From JBOHDX01 sp050700835 (GTDB lineage: Bacteria; Actinomycetota; Actinomycetes; Propionibacteriales; Nocardioidaceae): a DNA stretch of 64,000 bases. The position numbers and the translations under genes are program-made. The DNA is taken from the NCBI GenBank assembly GCA_050700835.1, contig JBOHDX010000004.1:1-64000 (forward strand), given 5' to 3'. Shown piece by piece: positions 50,789-60,234 of the stretch (position 1 is its first letter; every line of letters begins with the position of its first letter). The notes beneath the pieces are model-generated. The model was not told the origin of the DNA. It worked only from the letters and a program-made list of their open reading frames with translations, and did no database searches.

Positions 50789-51796
50789 TCAGCCGACCTC
50801 TATCAGCACCTTGCCGGTCGTCCCCGCCTCGACCGCCGCATGTGCCTGCGCAGCCTGCTCCAGTGCGAACACGTGCAGCGGCAGCCCGGCCTCGCGACCC
50901 ACCGGCAACGCTCCGTCGGCTGCCGCCGCGGTGACTGCGCGCACGCCCGCCCGCTTGGCCTCGTCGGGCTCGGTGTACAGCAGCACGAACTGGAACCGCG
51001 TGTTCGGTGCCATGTGCGCGCGTACCGGCACGATGAGCTCGTCTCCCTCTGTGCCCGCATAGATCGCGATCGCCGCGTCGGCCCCGACGACGGCCGTGTC
51101 GAGGGTCGCATTGGCGGCGGCCGCCACCTCGACGATCGCGTCCACCCCGCCGGGCACGATGCCTCGGATCTGGTCGGCCGCGTCGGGATCGCGGTAGCTC
51201 ACCACATGATGGGCCCCGGCGGCTTCGGCGAGAGCAGCCTTGTCCGGCGTGCTCACCGTCGCGATCACCCGCGCACCCGCCCAACGAGCCAGCTGAATCG
51301 CGGCGTGCCCCACCGCACCGGCACCGCCGGACACCAGCACGGCACGACCGGCGAGCGCCCCGGGCGCGAGCTCGGCCGGTGCCCACTCCGCCACGGTCAG
51401 ACATCGGTGTGCCGTCCGCGCGGGGACGCCGAGACTGGCGCCCACCTCCAGCGGCACCCCGTCAGGGAGGCGTACCACCTGCTGCTGCGGCAGGACGACC
51501 TGCTCCTGCGCGGTCCCGTCCGGACGCTGGTACGCCGCGTCCCAGACCCACACCGGGTCACCGACAGCCACCCCCGTGACGCCGGGTCCGATCGCGTCGA
51601 CGAGGCCGGACCCGTCCTGGTTCGGCACCTGCGGCGCGGGCGGCGTCGTCGCTTGGCGCGACTTCACGTCGGTCGGGTTGACCGCGGAGAACCGCACCCG
51701 CACGCGTACCTCCCCGCGCCCCGGTTCGGGCACGGGCCGCTCGGTCATGTGCAGCACGTCGGTGCCGCCGGACTCGGTGTAGACCATGGCCTTCAT
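50789..51796 (-). CDS. NADPH:quinone reductase-like (zinc-free MDR) oxidoreductase
   Basis: The 335-aa protein is a medium-chain dehydrogenase/reductase with KAMVYTESGGTDVLHMTERP, the nucleotide motif VLVSGGAGAVGHAAIQLARW and VIATVSTPDKAALAEAAGAH. It lacks the zinc-binding cysteine set, so it belongs to the quinone oxidoreductase branch. Just past its stop are two tandem copies of an 11-bp GTCAGCCGCGG unit (about 50766-50788). Confidence 0.9.
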   Translation of the reverse strand: MKAMVYTESGGTDVLHMTERPVPEPGRGEVRVRVRFSAVNPTDVKSRQATTPPAPQVPNQDGSGLVDAIGPGVTGVAVGDPVWVWDAAYQRPDGTAQEQVVLPQQQVVRLPDGVPLEVGASLGVPARTAHRCLTVAEWAPAELAPGALAGRAVLVSGGAGAVGHAAIQLARWAGARVIATVSTPDKAALAEAAGAHHVVSYRDPDAADQIRGIVPGGVDAIVEVAAAANATLDTAVVGADAAIAIYAGTEGDELIVPVRAHMAPNTRFQFVLLYTEPDEAKRAGVRAVTAAAADGALPVGREAGLPLHVFALEQAAQAHAAVEAGTTGKVLIEVG

Positions 51797-51898
51797 GCCT
51801 GTGCCAATGCGCTGCCGCGCACCGGTGTTCCCGAAGGGGCAATGGGCGTAGCGTCATCGACCTGACGAGGGACGGGGTCTGGCGACGCGGAGGTCACG

Positions 51899-53263
51899 AT
51901 GGCACTGCAGCACAAGTTCCTGCTCAGCGAGTCCGAGATGCCGACGCGCTGGTACAACCTGATCCCAGACCTGCCGTCCCCGCCACCGCCGCCTCTGCAC
52001 CCGGGCACTCTGCAGCCGGTCGGCCCCGATGACCTCGCGCCGTTGTTCCCGATGGACCTGATCGCCCAGGAGGTGACCACGGACTCGTACGTCGACATCC
52101 CCGACGAGGTGCTCGACGTCTATCGGCTGTGGCGGCCGTCGCCGTTGTACCGGGCGCACCGCCTGGAGACGGCGCTCGGAACGCCGGCGCACATCTACTA
52201 CAAGTACGAAGGCGTCTCGCCGGCCGGGTCGCACAAGCCGAACACGGCCGTACCGCAGGCGTTCTACAACGCCCGCAGCGGGGTCACGAAGGTCACCACG
52301 GAGACCGGCGCCGGCCAATGGGGAACCGCGCTCGCCTTCGCCTGTGCACAGTTCGGCCTCGACTGCGAGGTGTGGCAGGTGGGCGCGTCGTTCGACGGCA
52401 AACCGTACCGTCGCTCGGTGATGGAGACGTTCGGCGCTTCCGTGCATCGCAGCCCGTCCGACCTCACCGAGTCGGGTCGCAAGATCCTCGCCGACGACGC
52501 GCACCACCCGGGCAGCCTGGGCATTGCGATCAGTGAGGCGGTCGAGAGCGCTGCCCAGGACGAGCACGCGCACTATGCACTGGGCAGTGTGTTGAACCAC
52601 GTGCTCCTGCATCAGACGATCATCGGTGAGGAGGCGCTGCTGCAGTTCGAGCAGGCCGGAGAGACGCCTGACCTGATCGTCGGCTGCACGGGCGGCGGGT
52701 CGAACTTCGCCGGGCTGTCGTTCCCGTTCCTGCGCGAGAAGCTCGCCGGACGCATCTCACCGGTGATCCGTGCCGTGGAGCCGTCGTCCTGCCCCTCGCT
52801 CACCCGCGGCAAGTACGCCTACGACTTCGGCGACACGGCCGGCTTCACGCCGTTGCTGAAGATGCACACCCTCGGCCACGACTTCATCCCCGACCCGATC
52901 CACGCCGGAGGTCTGCGCTATCACGGGATGAGCCCGTTGATCTCGCACGTCTACGAGCTGGGGCTGATGGAGGCGATCGCGATCCCCCAGCTGGAGTGCT
53001 TCAGTGCCGCGATCACGTTCGCTCGGAGCGAGGGCATCGTGCCGGCGCCCGAGCCGACGCACGCACTCGCCGCATGCATCCGCGAAGCGGTCGCCTGCAA
53101 GGAGTCGGGTGAGGAGAAGGTGATCCTCACGGCACTGTGCGGTCACGGTCATTTCGACATGGCGGCGTACGACGCGTACCTCGGCGGCACCATGGTCGAC
53201 GAAGAGCTGACCGACGAGCGCTTCGCCGAGCCGTTGACGCGGCTTCCCCAGGTCGACCTGTAG
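51899..53263 (+). CDS. trpB2: TrpB-like PLP synthase (TrpB2)
   Basis: The 454-aa enzyme has the TrpB2 layout: the long N-terminal LFPMDLIAQEVTTDSYVDIP, PLP-lysine K113 in GVSPAGSHKPNTAVPQ, ETGAGQWGTALAFACAQFGL, and the phosphate-binding CTGGGSNFAGL. ATG 51899 is preceded by GGAGG. It has no trpA neighbour, so it is a stand-alone paralogue that may salvage indole or make other serine-derived amino acids. Confidence 0.92.
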   Translation: MALQHKFLLSESEMPTRWYNLIPDLPSPPPPPLHPGTLQPVGPDDLAPLFPMDLIAQEVTTDSYVDIPDEVLDVYRLWRPSPLYRAHRLETALGTPAHIYYKYEGVSPAGSHKPNTAVPQAFYNARSGVTKVTTETGAGQWGTALAFACAQFGLDCEVWQVGASFDGKPYRRSVMETFGASVHRSPSDLTESGRKILADDAHHPGSLGIAISEAVESAAQDEHAHYALGSVLNHVLLHQTIIGEEALLQFEQAGETPDLIVGCTGGGSNFAGLSFPFLREKLAGRISPVIRAVEPSSCPSLTRGKYAYDFGDTAGFTPLLKMHTLGHDFIPDPIHAGGLRYHGMSPLISHVYELGLMEAIAIPQLECFSAAITFARSEGIVPAPEPTHALAACIREAVACKESGEEKVILTALCGHGHFDMAAYDAYLGGTMVDEELTDERFAEPLTRLPQVDL

Positions 53264-53293
53264 CCGAGGCGACCCGGCTCGGCAATGCAGGGT

Positions 53294-53359
53294 CGAAACC
53301 CGCGGATCGGCGGGCCGAAATCCACGGATCGGCGGGCCGAAACCCGCGGATCAGCGGGC
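53294..53359. repeat. 22-bp tandem repeat, 3 units
   Basis: Units CGAAACCCGCGGATCGGCGGGC start at 53294, 53316 and 53338, lying between the trpB2 stop and the end of the GH65 gene. The last unit slightly overlaps that stop codon. Confidence 0.88.
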
Positions 53360-56044
53360 CAAGAGGGTGAGCTCCTGCAGCTTCGGCGCGGCGTGGTGGG
53401 TGGCCGAGTGGACCCGGAGCCGGACGTACCGCGCGCCCGTGGCTGGGAACGTGAGCACGTCGCGCAGGCCGGACTTGCGGCCCCGGACCCTCGCGACGGT
53501 ACGCCAGGAGTGTCCGTCGGCGGAGACTTGGACGTCGTAGGAGATCGCTCGCAGGGTCAGCACCGGCTTGGGGGGTGGCGGCACGTTCGGCGCGGGTGCG
53601 GGCGGCCACTGGCGCCCCCAGCTCACCACCGCCCGGCCGATCGTGTCGCGCCGGCCCAGCGACACGGTCAGTGTCGCGGGCACCCTGGTCGGCTGCCAGA
53701 ACGTCGCCGGGCTGCCGTCGACCGCGGCCAGCGCCGGACCGAGGGAGGTGGCACTGCTCGCCGAGGCGGTACGGCAGCGAGCAACGTCCGCGGTCGGTGT
53801 CCTGTCGGGGCGGCGAGTCGGCACGACCAGAGCGGCCCCGGTTCGTACCCGGTGCACCTTGCCACGCACGCTGACCGGAAGGGGCGGACCGCTCTGGAGA
53901 GTGACCCGGGTCGTGCGGGGGCCTACATCGACGGTGAACGACCGCCCGCGCCACCGCAGCGAGTGCAACGTGACGCCACCGAGCCGGCCGGTCAGGCTGG
54001 GATCGAGTTGGACCGTGTGCGGGTTCCACCGCAGTCCGGTGTAGCCGTACAGGAACTCCTGCAGGAAGCCGCCGATACCGGTCGAGAACGTGAACGCGCC
54101 ACCGGTGCTCGTCTCGGAGAACTGGTCGAACACGTCACGGATGAACGGGTCGATGCTGCGGACGGTGTAGGCGTACGACGCGCAGCCCGGCGAGCCGAGG
54201 GCAGCAGTGTCGATGGAGCTGATCGCGTCGGACATCGACGGGCCGAGCGGGTCCGTACGCTGCACGTAGTAGTTGAGGTCCCGCTGTGCCACGGAGGCGG
54301 CCATGGGTCGGCGCCACGGGTACTGCAGCATCGTCACGTCTGCCTGTTTCACCAGTTGGCCCTGGTATCCCGCGAACTCGGGATGGATGCCGAGCTTCGA
54401 GTCGTAGCGCAGGACCAGGTGGTTCGCGATCCGGTCCCAGGCGGCGTGCGGACCCTTGCCCAGGATCCGGGCCGCACTGGCCGCATGGCGCAACGTGGTC
54501 GCCGCCGCGACGTTGGTGTAGGCCTCATCGGTCACGTCCGGGTTCTCCTCGTCCGGGCCCGTGACGTGCCGCAGGTGCTCGCTGCCGTGCGCACCGCGCA
54601 CCACCCGGCTGGCCCAGAACCTGGCCGCCCCGGACAGCACCGGCCAGCCGCGGGTAAGCAGCCAGTGCCGGTCACGGGTGACGAGGTAGTACTGCCACTG
54701 CGCGAGCGCGATATCGGAGGTGATGTGCTGCTCGTAGAGGCCTTCGCTGTTGACCGACACCGGCGGCGGGATCTGTTCGGTGCCGTCCAGCGCGCTCTCC
54801 CACGGGAAGCGGGCACCCCGCCACCCGGTGGCCCGTGCGTGCGCCCTGGCCTCGGCCAGCCGCTGGAACCGATAGGCGTTCATGCCGGCGGCGAGATCAG
54901 GGTGCTGGGCGAGCAGCGACGGGTACATCCACGTCTCCGCGTCCCAGAAGATGTGCCCGTCGTACCCGTTGGACGACAACCCGGCCGGCGAGATGCTCCA
55001 GTCGACGCCGTCGCGGGTGCTGGACCACAGGTAGAACTGGCTGGCGTTGACCTCCGTCGCCAGCGGCTGGTTGCCATGCACGTCGATCCGGCCCCGCCAC
55101 AGGCGCGACCACGCGGCGGTGTTCTGCGCCAGCAGCCGCCGGTAGCCGGTGGCCGCGGCGTCCCTCGACCGCGCCCGGGCGTACGCGACCGGCCGGCCGG
55201 TGACCTGGGACGTGACCACGCCGACGTACTTGGTGACGGTGTAGGTGTGCCCCCGCTGCAGGGCGAGATCGACGCGCTGACCCACGCTCTGAGCACCGGC
55301 ACCGGAGACCGGCCGAGCGGTGCCGGCGGCGCTGTTCGGGCTGAGCCGCAGGCGGCTCGCGAGTGCGGCAACCAGACGAGTTCCCTGTGTGCGCACGCTC
55401 TCCCAGTCCGCACGTGCGCCCGGGTCGTGTCCGTCGGCGACCGGCGTCGTCAGCGTGGCCGGCGTCCCGTCGATCAGGTCGGTGACCTGGGCCGGTCCGC
55501 TCCAGTGCGGAGTCAGCCGCAGCCGCACGGCCGCGACGTACGGCTGGGCGCGGTCGGTGAAGACGTCGTAGCGGAGGTCGGTGACGTGACCGTCGGGTGC
55601 CCGCCACCGTGCGGTCGTCGTGATCACCCCGGTGTGCAGGTCGAGTTGCTGCCTCCACTGGCTGACCGTGCCGTCGGCGAACGAGAACGTGTGCCCGCCC
55701 TCGGTGAACCGCAACGTCGACCAGGTGGGTACGTTGGCCCGCTGCTGCACCTGTTGCGTGCCCGGTGGCCGGGCGTAGAAGCCGGCCACCTCCGACTGCG
55801 TGGGCACCGTCCCCCCGACATAGCCCTGGCCCTGCGCCGGGACCCGGACCGCGAGATAGCCGTTGCCGGTGAAGGTCGGGGCGTAGCGCGGACCGCGATG
55901 GGTCGCGGTCAACAGGTAGCCGCCGACCCGGTCGGGGCTGGAGACCGTCACCAATGCGGGTGTGTACGGCTCGGATGCCGCCCTCGACGGCCCGACGAGC
56001 GCCACGATCATCAACCCTGCAAGGACGACGGACAGCCGGCGCAT
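53351..56044 (-). CDS. Secreted GH65 glycoside hydrolase (acid-trehalase-like) with discoidin-type module
   Basis: The 897-aa protein begins with a signal peptide (MRRLSVVLAGLMIVALVGPS). The GH65 alpha/alpha-barrel follows, with GYDGHIFWDAETWMYPSLLA (substrate-binding), the catalytic acid Glu in HVTGPDEENPDVTDEAYTN, and VKQADVTML. Residues from about 740 on form an F5/8-type (CBM32-like) carbohydrate-binding domain (AVDGSPATFWQP, LRVHSATHHAAPKLQELTL). The likely substrate is trehalose or a related alpha-glucoside outside the cell. Confidence 0.92.
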   Translation of the reverse strand: MRRLSVVLAGLMIVALVGPSRAASEPYTPALVTVSSPDRVGGYLLTATHRGPRYAPTFTGNGYLAVRVPAQGQGYVGGTVPTQSEVAGFYARPPGTQQVQQRANVPTWSTLRFTEGGHTFSFADGTVSQWRQQLDLHTGVITTTARWRAPDGHVTDLRYDVFTDRAQPYVAAVRLRLTPHWSGPAQVTDLIDGTPATLTTPVADGHDPGARADWESVRTQGTRLVAALASRLRLSPNSAAGTARPVSGAGAQSVGQRVDLALQRGHTYTVTKYVGVVTSQVTGRPVAYARARSRDAAATGYRRLLAQNTAAWSRLWRGRIDVHGNQPLATEVNASQFYLWSSTRDGVDWSISPAGLSSNGYDGHIFWDAETWMYPSLLAQHPDLAAGMNAYRFQRLAEARAHARATGWRGARFPWESALDGTEQIPPPVSVNSEGLYEQHITSDIALAQWQYYLVTRDRHWLLTRGWPVLSGAARFWASRVVRGAHGSEHLRHVTGPDEENPDVTDEAYTNVAAATTLRHAASAARILGKGPHAAWDRIANHLVLRYDSKLGIHPEFAGYQGQLVKQADVTMLQYPWRRPMAASVAQRDLNYYVQRTDPLGPSMSDAISSIDTAALGSPGCASYAYTVRSIDPFIRDVFDQFSETSTGGAFTFSTGIGGFLQEFLYGYTGLRWNPHTVQLDPSLTGRLGGVTLHSLRWRGRSFTVDVGPRTTRVTLQSGPPLPVSVRGKVHRVRTGAALVVPTRRPDRTPTADVARCRTASASSATSLGPALAAVDGSPATFWQPTRVPATLTVSLGRRDTIGRAVVSWGRQWPPAPAPNVPPPPKPVLTLRAISYDVQVSADGHSWRTVARVRGRKSGLRDVLTFPATGARYVRLRVHSATHHAAPKLQELTLLAR

Positions 56045-56573
56045 GGGGACCTCCCGACCTTGATGGCGACTCGAGTGGACGCTCACCGATCATGTGCCCG
56101 CACACCAGAGGCCGCAACCCGGACTCCCAACGCCGGCGTCGACTCGTTCTGAACCAACCTCCCGGCGGGCTCGTTCTCCTCACCAGTGGCTTGCTCGATC
56201 CACACACGTCCCGCCGGCACAACACGCATGCACGACAGGAGTCCTCCCATGTACGACCCGTTGCTGAAGGCAATTGCCGACCACGCCTCAGAGAGCTGAA
56301 AGACAACGCCGACGGGCGTCAACGCATCGCCGGGCTCCAACCGTCCCGGGACCATGCCTCCGTGGCAGCGTGTCGCGAGCGGTGGCCAGCCTGATCCGGA
56401 CCGTAAAGGCACGACGCCCGCCGGGACGGCGCCCACGACCGAGCCAGGCGGCGGGTTCGGTGGCGACCGCCCACGCACGGGATGTCTCTGCTGCACACGC
56501 GGGGCTGTTGCCGAGGCAGCGATCCGCACCGTGGTCGAGGAGAGCCGCGTTCCACTGATGGCAGACTGCCCCT
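56045..56573. other. 530-bp region with no clear gene
   Basis: Neither strand holds a convincing gene. A possible mini-ORF (56249-56299) encodes MYDPLLKAIADHASES behind AGGAG (56237-56241). Directly after its stop another frame reads LKDNADGRQRIAG, as if a longer helical protein had been frameshifted. The rest appears noncoding and should contain the promoters of the GH65 and O-methyltransferase genes. Confidence 0.4.
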
Positions 56574-57245
56574 GTGAGTGGCGACCGATGGACTGAAGTC
56601 GACACGTACATCTGCGACCTGCTGGTCCCGGCGGACCCGGCGCTGGAGGCCACTCTGACGGCGAGTGAGGCAGCCGGGCTGCCTCCGATCGCGGTGGCGC
56701 CGAACCAAGGCAAGCTCCTGCACCTGTTGGCCCGCATCCACGGTGCCCGCGCCATCCTCGAGATCGGGACCCTCGGTGGCTACAGCACGATCTGGCTCGC
56801 GAGGGCGCTGCCTCCCGGCGGACACCTCACCACGCTCGAGTTGGACCCTCTGCACGCCGAGGTGGCGCGCGCCAACCTCGAACAAGCCGGCATCGCCGAC
56901 CTTGTCACCGTCCGCGTCGGTCGTGCCGCGGACACGTTGGCGGAGCTGGCGGCTGAAGGTGCCGGACCGTACGACCTCGTGTTCATCGACGCGGACAAGC
57001 CGAGCAACCCCGAGTACTTCGAGTGGGCGCTGCGGATGACTCGGGTCGGGAGCGTGATCATCGTCGACAACGTGGTTCGCGGCGGTGCGGTGGTCGACGC
57101 AACGAGCCAGGAGCCGGCCATCCTCGGGACTCGTCGGCTCAACGAGATGATGGCCGCGGAGCCACGGGTGAGTGCTACCGAGGTGCAGACCGTGGGGAGC
57201 AAGGGGTACGACGGCTTCGCCTTGGCGCTGGTGCTGCCGGAGTAA
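56574..57245 (+). CDS. O-methyltransferase (family 3, CCoAOMT-like)
   Basis: The 223-aa SAM-dependent catechol-type O-methyltransferase starts at GTG 56574. It has the family signature KLLHLLARIHGARAILEIGT, GGYSTIWLARALP, the metal-binding DLVFIDADKPSNPEYFEWAL and VDNVVRGGAVVD. Substrate unknown. It ends about 120 bp from the tmRNA gene, which faces it on the other strand. Confidence 0.93.
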   Translation: MSGDRWTEVDTYICDLLVPADPALEATLTASEAAGLPPIAVAPNQGKLLHLLARIHGARAILEIGTLGGYSTIWLARALPPGGHLTTLELDPLHAEVARANLEQAGIADLVTVRVGRAADTLAELAAEGAGPYDLVFIDADKPSNPEYFEWALRMTRVGSVIIVDNVVRGGAVVDATSQEPAILGTRRLNEMMAAEPRVSATEVQTVGSKGYDGFALALVLPE

Positions 57246-57310
57246 CTCGTCGCCTGACTGCTCGGCCGGTTGCTTCGATCGGTTGCTTCGACCAGCTGCG
57301 CCAGGCATGG

Positions 57311-57350
57311 CGAAGGCCCCGCCCCGCATTGGCGCGGCAACGGGCCTTCG
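57311..57350 (-). terminator. Terminator of the tmRNA gene
   Basis: CGAAGGCCC (57311-57319) and GGGCCTTCG (57342-57350) form a 9-bp stem with a GC-rich loop, 15 bp after the tmRNA 3' end. It may also end the convergent O-methyltransferase transcript. Confidence 0.75.
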
Positions 57351-57353
57351 GAG

Positions 57354-57375
57354 TGGAGCTGGCGTGGAGCTGGCG
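57354..57375 (-). repeat. 11-bp tandem duplication at the tmRNA 3' end
   Basis: TGGAGCTGGCG occurs at 57354-57364 and 57365-57375. The second copy is the 3' end of tmRNA and the first lies just outside. Genes for tmRNA are frequent integrase targets, so this may be an attachment-site scar. The tRNA-Leu gene shows the same pattern. Confidence 0.65.
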
Positions 57376-57733
57376 GGAATCGAACCCGCGTCCTCTGACG
57401 CAGACTCAGGTCTTCTCCGGGTGCAGTCTGCTTATCGCTTTTCTCGGCCCCGGTGCTAGCGCAGACACGTCACCGACGGGCTCAGTCGCTGTAGATGTCC
57501 CACTCACACCCCGCGACCGGGTGAGAGGAGCAAGCCTCCTAGATGAGGCCGGTTACTGGAACGGAGGCGCTCCCAGACCGACCCTTCGCGGTACTCGCCT
57601 CAGGCGGCGAGGGCGAAGTCAGTGCGCTTTGCGTTGGCACTTTTGGTTTCCAAGGATCGTTTACGAGATGACCCTGGATCCTCGACCCGCTTCTCCTGAA
57701 TCGAAACGACCAAAGTCGAAACCGATCAGCCCC
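57365..57733 (-). tRNA. ssrA: Transfer-messenger RNA (tmRNA)
   Basis: The RNA (369 nt) starts GGGGCTGATCGGTTTCGAC at 57733 and ends with GTTCGATTCCCGCCAGCTCC plus the discriminator A at 57365. Acceptor halves GGGGCTG and CAGCTCC pair with one G-U. The tag frame (57600-57638) reads ANAKRTDFALAA then TGA, with the ALAA degron end. CCA is not encoded. It works with SmpB, encoded 2.5 kb away, to free stalled ribosomes and tag the peptide. Confidence 0.96.
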
Positions 57734-57920
57734 TCTTGAGTTGTCAACGCCGGTGGGCGGTGTCCCGCACCGCACTCCGGCATCGCCCAGCGTACCCGGT
57801 CCAACGACCTCGGCGCAGCCGTCATTCCGTCGAGGGGCACGAGTGGCGGTAGAGCGCTTGTCATCCACGGGTCCGAACAGATGTTCCCATAAGGCTCGAG
57901 CGGCTCTTACTGTCCCGGGT

Positions 57921-59229
57921 ATGCAGGAAGTCTCGACCGCCCACACCACCTTGGCCGCCCTAGAGCGTGCCACGGGACTGCTGCGCGCGGCAGCCGACGC
58001 ACCGTTGTGGCCGTTGTCCGACTCCGCGGTCACCGAGCTGCTGGATGCCGCCGCGGTCGCGCAGTCGGTGGCCGCCGCGGCTTCATCGTCAGCTCTGGCC
58101 GAGGCTCATCGTCGGGCCCTCGCCAGGCGGTCTGGGGCACCGTCCACGGCCGCGTGGCTCCGGCACCCGCCACCAGCTCGTGCCCAGCGCCGCCAAAGGT
58201 TCGGTCGAGCTGGCCACAGCCCTGCACACCGACGCGCTCGGGATCGAGCTCGCCGCCACGAGGGCGGCCCTTAGGTACGGGCGGGTTCGCGCCGCTCAGG
58301 CAGCAGCGATCGCCGGCGTGATCGCAGACGCACCGCGCTCGGCCACCGCAGAGGTCAAGACGGAGGCCGAAGCCCGACTCCTGCATGAGGCCAAGGCATT
58401 CAACGCGGCCGAGCTCGCGCGGTTGGGCACCACGATCTGGGAGCTGGTGGACCCTGACGCGGCCGATGCCGACGAAGCCGAGCGGTTGCGCCGTCAGGAG
58501 GAGCGGGCGTTCGCGTCCCGACGGTTGTCCCTGCCGCGACGGGGGGACGGGCTGACCGGCGTGGTCGGGCAGTTGGACGACGAGGGCGCGATGACCCTAC
58601 GAACCGCGCTGTCGCCGCTGGCCAAGCCCCTACCGCGTGCCGCCGCCGGGCCGGACCCGCGATCATACGGCCAGAGGATGGCCGACGCGCTGGTCGAGCT
58701 GGCCCGCCGAGCGCTGGCCGGTGGCGACCTACCCGACGAAGGCGGCGAACGTCCGCAGCTGGTGATCACGATGCGGGAACAGACGTTGGCCGACGGCACC
58801 GGGCACGCCGTCGGCGGCAACGGCACACACCTGTCCGCCGAGGCGGCTCGCTGGATCGGGTGCGACGCCGACCACCGGTCGGCCGTCGTTGCTGGTCGAG
58901 TCCCGTTGCACGTGTCGCGGCGGCACCGCTTCTTCGGCGGAACCCTACGGATGGCACTGGTACTGCGAGACGGCGGCTGCGCCTTCCCCGGCTGCGATCG
59001 CCCTCCCGCCTGGTGCCAAGCCCATCACATCGTCCCCTGGCACCATGAAGGCGAGACCTCGCTGGCCAACGGCGTGCTGCTGTGTGGGCACCATCACCGG
59101 CTCGTCCATACCGCCGACTGGCACTGCCAGATGGCGGCCGACGGACATCCGGAGTTCCTGCCGCCCGCCTGGATCGACCCAGGTCGCAGACCGCTGCGCA
59201 ACACCGTCCAACACCGGCTCCGGACCTGA
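57921..59229 (+). pseudogene. Frameshifted DUF222 / HNH endonuclease gene
   Basis: The first frame from ATG 57921 encodes a DUF222 N-terminus (MQEVSTAHTTLAALERATGL, then AVAQSVAAAASSSALAEAHR, STAAWLRH). Homology then jumps to the +1 frame between 58158 and 58175 (HQLVPSAAKGSVELATALHT) and continues through DUF222 to an intact HNH domain (CAFPGCDRPPAWCQAHHIVP, WHHEGETSLANGVLLCGHHH, RLVH). One base change of frame separates them. These multi-copy actinobacterial genes are often damaged; their role is unknown, possibly in mobile-intron-like spread or DNA uptake. Confidence 0.85.
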
Positions 59230-59259
59230 GACGCCCTCCCACACCGCCTACGCCAACAC

Positions 59260-60234
59260 TCACTCCGACACGTTCTCGGACACGTTCTCGGACGCGTTCT
59301 CGGGCAGCCCGAAGAGCCGCACCCCGTTGTCCCAGCAGACGGCGCGCAACCACTCGTCGCCGAGGTCGAGCCGGTCGAGCGACTCGATCTGGTGGGCGTA
59401 CGGGTAGGGGATGTTCGGGAAGTCCGATCCGAGCAGGATCTTGTCGCGCAACGCCACGATCCGGGGCAGCCAGCGGTCTGGGAACGGCGCCATGGCCTCG
59501 AAGAAGTGAGTGAACACCATCGTGGTGTCGAGGTATACCCGCTCGTACCGCTCGGCGAGGGCGATGAACTCGTCGTACTCCGGCGCTCCCATGTGCGCGA
59601 TCACCGCGCACAGACTCGGATGGGCCGCCAGCACGTCAGAGATCGGGCCGGGTCCGGTGTGCGCGTTCGGCACCGGACCTGAGCCGGCGTGGATCACCAC
59701 CGGCAAACCGGACTCCGCCAGGGCCGACCAGACCGGTTCCAGCAACGGGTCGCGAGGGTCGAAGTTCCCGACCTGCACATGCGTCTTGAAGACCTGCGCA
59801 CCTGCCTCGATCCGGCGCGTCACCTCATCGCCGGCGCCCTCCTCCGGATAGAACGTCGCCGAGGACAGGCAACCGTCCGTGCGCGACGCGAAGGCCGCGG
59901 CCCAGTCGTTGAGGTACCCAGCTACCCCGGGGCGATGCGCGTACGGCAGGGCGCTGAACCATCGGACGCCGAGATCCCGCAGCCGTGCAACGCGCTCGTC
60001 GTCGGTGCCCTGGTAGGTCACCGGCCAGGGCCGGCCGATCAGCGGTCCGGCGGCGGCGAAGTGCTCCCAGACCCGGCTCATGATCGATGAGGGGAGGAAG
60101 TGCACATGCGCGTCCACGAGCCCGGGGATCCCGAGATCCCGGCACCAACCGGCGACGTCGGCGTCGGCGAGCGAAGACCGGTCGCTCGTGGCTGTCTGGT
60201 TCTCGCCCTGCGACGATTCGGCGGTCGGGGTCAC
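59260..60234 (-). CDS. Amidohydrolase-family metal hydrolase
   Basis: The 324-aa protein has the amidohydrolase start GLVDAHVHFLP, VFKTHVQVGNFD, VIHAGSG, and the C-terminal ILLGSDFPNIPYPY, so it is a TIM-barrel metal-dependent hydrolase or decarboxylase of the amidohydrolase-2 type. GTG at 60234 overlaps the smpB stop (GTGA). The last 13 residues (ENASENVSENVSE) come from a 12-bp tandem repeat and look like a slippage extension. The substrate is unknown. Confidence 0.9.
   Translation of the reverse strand: MTPTAESSQGENQTATSDRSSLADADVAGWCRDLGIPGLVDAHVHFLPSSIMSRVWEHFAAAGPLIGRPWPVTYQGTDDERVARLRDLGVRWFSALPYAHRPGVAGYLNDWAAAFASRTDGCLSSATFYPEEGAGDEVTRRIEAGAQVFKTHVQVGNFDPRDPLLEPVWSALAESGLPVVIHAGSGPVPNAHTGPGPISDVLAAHPSLCAVIAHMGAPEYDEFIALAERYERVYLDTTMVFTHFFEAMAPFPDRWLPRIVALRDKILLGSDFPNIPYPYAHQIESLDRLDLGDEWLRAVCWDNGVRLFGLPENASENVSENVSE
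59263..59298 (-). repeat. 12-bp tandem repeat inside the amidohydrolase 3' end
   Basis: Three 12-bp units (CTCGGACACGTT type) begin at 59263, 59275 and 59287, directly before the stop codon, and encode ENVS repeats. The number of units would change the C-terminus without a frameshift. Confidence 0.85.

Noticed and set aside
53285..56152. A 955-codon open frame on the plus strand opposite the GH65 gene
   Set aside because: It is the mirror of a GC-rich real gene; its translation is Arg/Gly/Pro-rich with no domain, while the minus strand encodes a complete GH65 enzyme.
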